DNA of 18,195 bases, taken from Minisyncoccota bacterium. Lineage in GTDB: Bacteria > Patescibacteriota > Minisyncoccia > Phycocordibacterales > Phycocordibacteraceae. This document shows, one piece after another, positions 1 to 5,092 of this stretch. The stretch covers positions 1 to 18,195 of the forward strand of contig JAQUAU010000016.1 in assembly GCA_028687085.1 (NCBI GenBank), read 5' to 3'. The translations under genes and the position numbers were made by a program. How positions within the stretch are numbered: position 1 is the stretch's first letter; the number at the start of each line of letters is the position of its first letter. The notes beneath the pieces are model-generated. The model ran no database searches, was not told the DNA's origin, and was given only the letters and a program-made list of their open reading frames with translations.

Positions 1-24
1 AGAGTTCGAATCTCTCCGTCTCCG
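1..24 (+). tRNA. tRNA 3' end, probably tRNA-Ser (truncated by window edge)
   Basis: Only the T arm and the 3' acceptor strand are present. The T-loop TTCGAAT (5-11) is flanked by AGAG/CTCT, followed by the acceptor strand CGTCTCC (17-23) and a G discriminator at 24. The partner 5' strand would read GGAGACG, and with a G discriminator that is typical of bacterial tRNA-Ser. The anticodon is outside the window, so the identity is inferred. CCA is not encoded (CTG follows). Confidence 0.6.
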
Positions 25-52
25 CTGCTAAGGGCAGGATTCAGTGACAAGC

Positions 53-82
53 AAAAAAGCACCGGAGATTTCTCTCCGGCGC
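53..82 (-). terminator. Rho-independent terminator of the 2H-phosphoesterase-like gene
   Basis: On the minus strand a stem of seven bp (CCGGAGA/TCTCCGG, 62-68 with 73-79, GAAA tetraloop) is extended by three more pairs including one G-U. It is followed at once by six U (53-58). It lies 19 nt past the stop codon at 101. Confidence 0.75.
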
Positions 83-100
83 TGCTTCGCTTCGCATTGC

Positions 101-631
101 TCATTCCGGCAGGTGGAATGACTCTATCTTCTCCCACCCGCCTCGCACGATAGACTTTCGGTAGAGGTCTATCGTCTTGATGGGGACGGTTATAGGATCG
201 AACCGTATCCCCTGAATCTCCGGCCACACCCGGTCAAATACCGAGGACGTCTCGGCGATTTTGATGTGGAGACGGTTGTCACCGTCGTTCTCGCCCTGCT
301 CGTATCCGGGCAAAGACGAGAGTAAGTTGATGCCGACCAAAAGCCTTGTCATGTGGAGCGTTGCCTGCGCCGGCAAGACGATGTACTGCCGCTCGAGGGC
401 GTAGAGCCCGTGAAAGGTTGCGCGCGTCTGCTGCATCAGCCTAGTGACGCGCTCAAGGCCAGCTAGCAGGACTGCCTCGTCAGCTTCGTGTATCGGCCGA
501 TGAAAGGTCATGTGCGGCGCGAGCTCGTAGTAGGGCGGGTTAATCCCGGTCACGTGAGCGACCTGGTCCATCAGTTTAATCACGTCACAGCAACATGGGG
601 ATGTTGGGATTACGACAAGATGTTTGTACAT
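101..631 (-). CDS. 2H phosphoesterase / 2'-5' RNA ligase-like protein
   Basis: Small cytosolic protein of 176 aa. It carries the two His motifs of the 2H superfamily (LigT/ThpR/YjcG type): H40-M-T-F after APxx and H122-I-K-I after NRL, spaced as in the family. Family members open cyclic phosphates or ligate 2'-5' RNA ends; the substrate here is unknown. The second motif has Lys where Thr or Ser is usual, so activity is uncertain. An upstream start at 778 would give 225 aa, but the extension overlaps a promoter. The internal ATG at 631 is preceded by GGAG seven nt upstream, one of the few Shine-Dalgarno-like sites in the window, and the protein from there begins with a typical beta strand (MYKHLVVIP). 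It stands alone, divergent from the DUF192 gene. Confidence 0.6.
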   Translation of the reverse strand: MYKHLVVIPTSPCCCDVIKLMDQVAHVTGINPPYYELAPHMTFHRPIHEADEAVLLAGLERVTRLMQQTRATFHGLYALERQYIVLPAQATLHMTRLLVGINLLSSLPGYEQGENDGDNRLHIKIAETSSVFDRVWPEIQGIRFDPITVPIKTIDLYRKSIVRGGWEKIESFHLPE

Positions 632-689
632 GTGGTTGCTCCATCTGGTTGATTTCGGTTGGTGAAAAAGATCGGAAACGGCTGAAGGT

Positions 690-718
690 ATTGAACCATT
701 TATAAAACGATATGTCAA
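690..718 (-). promoter_or_regulatory. Candidate sigma70 promoter for the 2H gene
   Basis: On the minus strand a perfect TTGACA (713-718) is followed after 17 nt by TTCAAT (690-695). This would give a leader of roughly 50 nt before the start at 631, consistent with that gene having a GGAG site. Confidence 0.4.
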
Positions 719-757
719 TATCGTGCGGTGCGAGGTAAAAGGGGTGGGCACCAAGCG

Positions 758-766
758 TGATACAGT
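758..766 (+). promoter_or_regulatory. Candidate extended -10 of the DUF192 gene
   Basis: TGA followed by TACAGT (761-766), ten nt before the ATG at 777. This matches the TGn/-10/short-gap layout seen before several other genes here. There is no clear -35 and no Shine-Dalgarno. Confidence 0.35.
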
Positions 767-776
767 AGAAATCGAC

Positions 777-1256
777 ATGAAGCGCCACCTACTCTATGGA
801 GGATTTTTACTGGTCATTATTGGCGGAGCGCTCGTACTCTTCGCGCAGGTAGCGGCGCCGGTGAGCACGACGCTTCTTGATGAATCGACAGCGGAGTTCG
901 GCGGCGTGTCCTTAAGACTCGACTATGCGACAACGACCGAGGCCCGCGAGCGAGGGCTCAGCGGCCGCACAAGCATCCCGGGCGACTACGGGATGCTTTT
1001 CGTCTTTCCAAAAGACGACCGCTACGGCTTCTGGATGAAGGATACGCTCGTCTCTCTGGATATGTTCTGGCTCGACGCTCAAGGACAGGTGGTCTCGATC
1101 GCTCGGGAGGTCGCGACCTCAAGCTATCCAAATGTCTTTTATCCCTCAGCACCGGCGAGATATGTCTTAGAGACTGCTGCCGGCTTTGCCGATGCTCACC
1201 TCATTACCATCGGGACGCCCCTCCGGTTGAAAAAACTCCCAGTCATTTCACAATAA
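777..1256 (+). CDS. DUF192 family protein, membrane anchored
   Basis: 159 aa. Residues about 5-25 form one hydrophobic segment (signal anchor or signal peptide). The rest is a DUF192 domain: EARERGLSGR, GMLFVFP, FWMKDTLVSLDMFWLD, and a final ARYVLE...AG block, all typical. DUF192 proteins are small secreted or membrane-attached beta-rich proteins of unknown biochemical role. An alternative start at 723 adds 18 residues that would place the hydrophobic segment internally; ATG 777 puts it at the N-terminus and follows a -10-like box, so it is preferred. The 10-bp inverted repeat at 971-998 falls in the conserved GDYGMLF coding region. Confidence 0.85.
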   Translation: MKRHLLYGGFLLVIIGGALVLFAQVAAPVSTTLLDESTAEFGGVSLRLDYATTTEARERGLSGRTSIPGDYGMLFVFPKDDRYGFWMKDTLVSLDMFWLDAQGQVVSIAREVATSSYPNVFYPSAPARYVLETAAGFADAHLITIGTPLRLKKLPVISQ

Positions 1257-1338
1257 CGCTGTCCACATAGCGTTCCGTATGCACAGGAGTAAACTAGTAC
1301 TAACGAATCCTTTTTATTAATCGCGTAATCATCTCCGC

Positions 1339-3744
1339 ATGTCCAAGACCGTCAAAGCCCCCGTTCGCACGAAGACCGAGACGGCTGTTGCTGTTTCAAA
1401 GCAGCCTGTTTCGAACGTTGTCTCGGCAGAGACAAAGCGCTACCGCGAGATGATTCCGCAGATCGAGAAGCGCGACGGACGTCTTGTACAATTTGATTTT
1501 GAAAAGATCGTTTCGGCTGTGTTCAAGGCAATGCAGGAGGCGGGAGAGGGGAGTCACGAGGATGCGGTGCTTGTCGCGCACCAGGTGGCGGGCGAGCTCG
1601 GGCGATTCGCGAAGAAGTACAAGAGCTTCTTGCCGACGGTTGAAGGCATGCAAGACTCCGTCGAGAAATATCTGATCCTCAACGACTACGTAAAGACGGC
1701 AAAGGCCTACATCCTCTATCGCGATAAGCGCGCTCAGCTCCGCGCAGCGCACATGGAGATCCCGGAGCACGTGAAGAAGCTCGCAGCAGAGAGTAAAAAA
1801 TATTTTGAGGGCAATGCGCTCGGCGAGTTCGTCTATCTGCGCACCTACGCTAAGTGGATCCCCGAAGAGGGGCGGCGCGAGACCTGGATCGAGACGGTTG
1901 ATCGCTATATGAGCTTCATGCGCGAGAATCTCGGCACCAAACTCACCGAGAAGGAGTATACCGAAGTGCGCATGGGCATCTTGAAGCAGGAGGTGATGCC
2001 CTCGATGCGGCTCATGCAGTTTGCAGGCGAGCCGGCACGCCGCTGCAACACCTGTGCCTATAACTGCACCTTCACCGCACCGGTAAAGCTCCAGGACTTC
2101 TCTGAGATCATGTATCTCTCGATGCAGGGATGCGGCGTCGGCTTCGCGGTCGAGAGCCAGAACATCGAACAGCTCCCGCAGATCATGAAGCAGACCGGGA
2201 AGCAAAAAGAAGCAAAGAAAGAGATTCATCGTATCGCCGACTCCAAGGAGGGGTGGTGCGATGCGCTCACACTCGGACTCACGACCTGGTATGCCGGAAA
2301 GGATATCACGTTTGATTTTTCGGAAATTCGTCCGGCAGGCGCTCGCCTGAAGACGATGGGCGGCAAAGCCTCGGGTCCGGAGCCGCTCCGCTCTCTGCTC
2401 GCCTTCGCACGCGAAAAGGTGCTCTCCCGCCAGGGGCGCCGCCTGCGCACGATCGATGCGCACGACATTATCTGCAAGATCGGCGAGTGCGTGGTCGCCG
2501 GCGGCGTGCGTCGCACGGCGATGATTTCACTCTCTGATCTTGATGATATCGAGATGCGCGACGCCAAGAAGGGTCAGTTCTATATGACCGATCCGCACCG
2601 CTCTGTCGCGAACAACTCAGCCGTCTATGAGGCTCAGCCGACCAACGCCGAGCTTATGGACGAGTGGGTGGCGCTTATGAAGAGCGGGAGCGGCGAGCGC
2701 GGCATCTTCAATCGCGCCGCACTGGCGGCAACGATGCCGAAGCGCCGCGTGGACTACTTTAAGACGGTCGGATTTCTCGGCGAGGACGGCGTAGTGCAAG
2801 GACCTATCGGCACCAATCCGTGCGCCGAGATCATTCTGCAATCGAAGCAGTTCTGCAATCTCTCCGAGGTTATCGCGCGCGCGAGCGACACCGAGGCGAG
2901 TCTCTTGCGCAAGGCGCGTCTCGCATCGATTATCGGGACTTATCAATCCACGCTCACGAAGTTCGGCTATATCTCCAAGGACTGGACGGATCACAACAAG
3001 GCAGAGCGGCTTCTCGGCGTCTCGATTACCGGTCAGTGGGACTCTCCGGTCGCACGACAAGCCGAGGTGATGCGCAAGGTCCGCGATATGGCGGTGAAGA
3101 CGAACGTTATCTATGCGAAACGCTTCGGTATCGAACGTTCGATGTCGGTAACAGCCGTGAAGCCCTCGGGCACCGTCTCGCAGACGTTCAACTGCGCCTC
3201 CGGCATCCATCCGCGCCATGCGCCGTACTATATCCGCCGCGTGCGCATCAGCGCGACCGACTCACTCTTTAAGATGCTGCGTGACCAGGGCGTGCCGTAT
3301 TATCCGGAAGTGGGGCAGTCCTTGGAGGCGGCCAATACCTATGTCTTCGAGTTCCCGGTCAAGTCGCCTGACCACTCAAAAGAAGCGCGGTTTAAAGACG
3401 ATCTCACTGCGCTCGATCAGCTCGAATACTGGAAGCGGGTCAAGTTGAACTACACCGAACACAATCCGTCAGCGACCATCTCGGTCTCTGAAGATGAGTG
3501 GATCGGTGTCGTGGACTGGATCCAGAAGAATTGGAACATTATCGGCGGGCTCTCCTTCCTCCCGCGCAGCAACCATATTTATCGTCTCGCCCCGTACGAG
3601 ACTATTACCAAAGAAGAGTACGAGACGCGCCTGGCTCGCTTCCCGAAGGTGGATTACTCCCAGCTCCTCTCCTATGAGCGGCAAGATGAGACGGAGATGA
3701 AGAAGGAGCTCGCCTGTGCCGGGGGAACCTGTGAGATAGTATAG
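1339..3744 (+). CDS. nrdJ: Adenosylcobalamin-dependent ribonucleoside-triphosphate reductase (class II)
   Basis: 801 aa, cytosolic. It reduces ribonucleotides to deoxyribonucleotides through a cobalamin-generated thiyl radical. An N-terminal ATP-cone (about 40-130, IEKRDGRLVQFDFEKI) suggests allosteric control by dATP/ATP. The catalytic barrel has N493-P-C495-A-E497, with C506 eleven residues later, the same spacing as the radical Cys408 and Cys419 of the Lactobacillus leichmannii monomeric enzyme. C236, C239 and C243 lie in the region of the partner disulfide Cys. The C-terminus ends C793-x4-C798, matching the swinging pair 731/736. The leader (1257-1338) shows only a weak 6-bp hairpin (1255-1274), no Shine-Dalgarno and no cobalamin riboswitch. 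CPR bacteria usually lack B12 synthesis, so cofactor is probably scavenged. The glutaredoxin at 11623 is a possible reductant. Confidence 0.95.
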   Translation: MSKTVKAPVRTKTETAVAVSKQPVSNVVSAETKRYREMIPQIEKRDGRLVQFDFEKIVSAVFKAMQEAGEGSHEDAVLVAHQVAGELGRFAKKYKSFLPTVEGMQDSVEKYLILNDYVKTAKAYILYRDKRAQLRAAHMEIPEHVKKLAAESKKYFEGNALGEFVYLRTYAKWIPEEGRRETWIETVDRYMSFMRENLGTKLTEKEYTEVRMGILKQEVMPSMRLMQFAGEPARRCNTCAYNCTFTAPVKLQDFSEIMYLSMQGCGVGFAVESQNIEQLPQIMKQTGKQKEAKKEIHRIADSKEGWCDALTLGLTTWYAGKDITFDFSEIRPAGARLKTMGGKASGPEPLRSLLAFAREKVLSRQGRRLRTIDAHDIICKIGECVVAGGVRRTAMISLSDLDDIEMRDAKKGQFYMTDPHRSVANNSAVYEAQPTNAELMDEWVALMKSGSGERGIFNRAALAATMPKRRVDYFKTVGFLGEDGVVQGPIGTNPCAEIILQSKQFCNLSEVIARASDTEASLLRKARLASIIGTYQSTLTKFGYISKDWTDHNKAERLLGVSITGQWDSPVARQAEVMRKVRDMAVKTNVIYAKRFGIERSMSVTAVKPSGTVSQTFNCASGIHPRHAPYYIRRVRISATDSLFKMLRDQGVPYYPEVGQSLEAANTYVFEFPVKSPDHSKEARFKDDLTALDQLEYWKRVKLNYTEHNPSATISVSEDEWIGVVDWIQKNWNIIGGLSFLPRSNHIYRLAPYETITKEEYETRLARFPKVDYSQLLSYERQDETEMKKELACAGGTCEIV

Positions 3745-3748
3745 AGAA

Positions 3749-3798
3749 CAACAAAATGAGAAAACTCGCGCAGGAGCGCGAGTTTTCTCATTTTGTTG
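3749..3798. terminator. Bidirectional terminator between nrdJ and rnpB
   Basis: A 23-bp perfect inverted repeat (3749-3771 with 3776-3798) with loop AGGA. It has a GC-rich tip (CTCGCGC) and an A/T-rich base that supplies U-rich tails on both strands. nrdJ (+) and rnpB (-) converge on it. The last bases overlap the 3' end of the RNase P RNA stem P1. Confidence 0.85.
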
Positions 3799-3888
3799 GA
3801 CCGAGCCGATAAGCCGAATTCTGTCTGACCCGAAGGCGAGACGATCATTTATCTGGGCCTATCATTACTGATAAGCTCGAGCGGCACT

Positions 3889-3917
3889 ACCCGCTCTTTC
3901 TTGAAGAAAGGGCGGGT
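3889..3917. repeat. 29-nt palindrome in rnpB, copy 1 (diverged)
   Basis: Arms of 13 nt (ACCCGCTCTTTCT / AGAAAGGGCGGGT) around the 3-nt loop TGA. Same frame as the other two rnpB copies (ACCCGC....TTCT, 3-nt loop, AGAA....GCGGGT) with changes in the middle of each arm. In the RNA one pair is C-A; the rest pair. Confidence 0.8.
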
Positions 3918-4138
3918 CACGGCCTTGCATGCGGGTAAGGATTTGGTCGTTGCATCTCTCCAATTACTTGGGAGCTCGCCCTACTTCACATGAAGCTTCG
4001 TAGGGCGATTTTTCCCTTTCGGAAAAAATCGTTTCTGTAGTCACCTCTATCCTCACGGACGACGGGCGTTACCCCCGACGCCCCGACTTTCATCGGGGGT
4101 CGGGGCTCCGACTGTAACGTCGGAGCCGCTACCTTGTT

Positions 4139-4167
4139 ACCCGCCTGTTCTTAGAGAACAGGCGGGT
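4139..4167. repeat. 29-nt palindrome in rnpB, copy 2
   Basis: Perfect 13-bp arms (ACCCGCCTGTTCT / AGAACAGGCGGGT) with loop TAG. Identical base for base to the copy at 4186-4214; the 18 nt between them encode the 5' strand of P4. In the RNA it lies just 3' of that strand. Confidence 0.9.
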
Positions 4168-4185
4168 GCATGTTCGGACTTTCCT

Positions 4186-4214
4186 ACCCGCCTGTTCTTA
4201 GAGAACAGGCGGGT
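4186..4214. repeat. 29-nt palindrome in rnpB, copy 3 (P3 position)
   Basis: Identical to 4139-4167. It sits between P1/P2 and the P4 strand, where helix P3 is expected, so it may serve as P3. Confidence 0.9.
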
Positions 4215-4240
4215 CGATCGCCCAGCTCGGTCCAAGCGCT

Positions 4241-4269
4241 ATTATACCACAGGTATTTAAATGTGTTAG
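4241..4269 (-). promoter_or_regulatory. rnpB promoter
   Basis: Minus-strand consensus TATAAT (4241-4246) with a TGG extension, 17 nt from CTAACA (4264-4269, 4 of 6 to TTGACA). Six nt separate the -10 from the RNA 5' end. The -35 overlaps the stop codon of the transposase gene. Confidence 0.8.
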
Positions 4270-4937
4270 GAGATGCCGGAATCAGCAGAATAGTGGCGTG
4301 CTTCTCGCAACATTTTCTGCAAGGGAATCATACGTGTTTCAGAGAGCAGCTGCGCGTCTAAAATGGCGCGGATTGGTGCCGGTGCGCCCGTATAGGCACC
4401 AAGGCTTGCATATGGATACGCCGTTAGGTGCTCTTCTAAGAACTCGGGATCTACGACATGGTTCGTCTTCCATTTGGGTTCATAAAGCACTGCCGGACTT
4501 GAATGTACGTAATGTATGAGTTGCTGAAGCGGATGGTGGGGAAGCACGTGGCGGGATTTAAACGGCTTCAGAAACAGATTACCGGCTCGGCTATGTCGAG
4601 CGTTGAAGTAGAGGGTATAGGCAGTTCCTAATTTGCGCATAAAGGTCGTAATACCGCCCCCCTCAACCTCCTTCAGTACCAGATCAAATTTATTGGGCAT
4701 CAGGCAGAATGCGCCGACAGTAACGAGCCTTTTTCCGCGAGGCATAGCCAGAACCTCTTCAAACCTCCGTATGCCTATATCATCGCGACGAAGAGGTAAC
4801 TCATCATTTGCCAAATAGAGAAGCTCGAGAAAGCGATGATAATCTTGGGCATCGGTATAGGCGATGCGTTCTTCGATGCTGCGGTTATAGCAGTGGTACC
4901 ATTCGCCGATTTCAAAGGATTCTTTCCTGTTCGTCAT
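4266..4937 (-). CDS. IS200-like / REP-associated (RAYT) transposase homolog with altered HUH motif
   Basis: 223 aa, Y1-transposase (HUH) family by its skeleton: an N-terminal WYHCYNRS strand, FCLMPN then the active-site strand, a helix with FMRKLGTAYTLYFN, then RAGNLFLKPFKSRHV and HYVHSSPA. Active members nick single-stranded DNA at palindromes with one Tyr and a His-U-His metal site. Here the expected MPNHFH is MPN-K83-F-D85, so both metal-binding His are gone, while Tyr107/Tyr110 remain. It is probably not a normal nickase; it may be a domesticated DNA-binding protein or a decaying copy, although the reading frame is intact. An upstream ATG at 4958 lies inside the promoter, so the ATG at 4937 is chosen: a strong -10 sits six nt before it. 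No flanking insertion-sequence ends are visible. It reads toward rnpB. Confidence 0.8.
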   Translation of the reverse strand: MTNRKESFEIGEWYHCYNRSIEERIAYTDAQDYHRFLELLYLANDELPLRRDDIGIRRFEEVLAMPRGKRLVTVGAFCLMPNKFDLVLKEVEGGGITTFMRKLGTAYTLYFNARHSRAGNLFLKPFKSRHVLPHHPLQQLIHYVHSSPAVLYEPKWKTNHVVDPEFLEEHLTAYPYASLGAYTGAPAPIRAILDAQLLSETRMIPLQKMLREARHYSADSGIS

Positions 4938-4943
4938 AGGTAG

Positions 4944-4971
4944 AGTATAAGGTGTCACCTTACGGAGTCAA
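4944..4971 (-). promoter_or_regulatory. Promoter of the RAYT-like gene, leaderless, with embedded palindrome
   Basis: Minus strand TTGACT (4966-4971), 16 nt, TATACT (4944-4949), six nt, then ATG at 4937. The start of transcription should fall on or next to the ATG. The spacer holds the palindrome AAGGTGTCACCTT, so binding there would block RNA polymerase. Confidence 0.65.
4949..4961. repeat. AAGGTNNNACCTT palindrome in the transposase promoter
   Basis: AAGGTGTCACCTT, within a 15-nt palindrome. The inner GTGTCACCT (4952-4960) is repeated inverted as AGGTGACAC at 4991-4999. The same AAGGTNNNACCTT frame occurs twice in lepA and twice in the terminator at 14239-14311. Confidence 0.7.
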
Positions 4972-5011
4972 GTAAATGATACATATCGCGAGGTGACACT
5001 TCACGAAGTTG

Positions 5012-5068
5012 TGGGGATAAGTGTAGTGCAGAGGAGCATACAGAGTACACTTAGGATTATTATCCCCA
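5012..5068. repeat. Nested inverted repeats upstream of the polymerase/TPR gene
   Basis: TGGGGATAA (5012-5020) is inverted at 5060-5068, and TAAGTGTA (5018-5025) is inverted at 5046-5053. The two pairings share bases and could form alternative folds. It lies in the divergent region between the transposase gene and the gene at 5093; function unknown. Confidence 0.55.
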
Positions 5069-5092
5069 GGTAATTAAAAATATTCACTCACC

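Larger units (their letters stand above)
3797..4234 (-). ncRNA. rnpB: RNase P RNA (bacterial, A-type-like)
   Basis: Catalytic RNA that removes 5' leaders from pre-tRNAs. On the minus strand the ends pair as P1 (TGGACCGAGC at 4234-4225 with GCTCGGTCCA at 3806-3797). The universal P4 core AGGAAAGTCCG lies near 4186-4175, ACAGAAAC near 4040, the AGATAAATGATCGTC block near 3855-3840, and the hallmark CAGAATTCGGCTTATCGG just before the 3' end. Length about 438 nt, longer than the 377 nt of E. coli. The extra length is largely hairpins, including three related 29-nt palindromes. Ends are set from P1 and from the -10 box, so they may be off by a few bases. Confidence 0.95.

Noticed and set aside
971..998. 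10-bp perfect inverted repeat in the DUF192 gene as another inserted palindrome
   Set aside because: It encodes the conserved family segment (SIPGDYGML) and has an 8-nt loop, so it is likely chance within conserved coding sequence.
1396..2463. Long open frame (355 codons) on the minus strand inside nrdJ
   Set aside because: Shadow of a highly conserved GC-rich coding sequence; its translation shows no recognisable domain and nrdJ motifs are clear on the plus strand.
4139..4214. Possible CRISPR array (identical 29-nt repeats with an 18-nt spacer)
   Set aside because: Only two identical units, the repeats are full palindromes, and the spacer is the universal RNase P P4 core.
4170..4361. Small plus-strand frames over the rnpB promoter
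   Set aside because: They overlap rnpB and the transposase 3' end and have no start signal or recognisable product.
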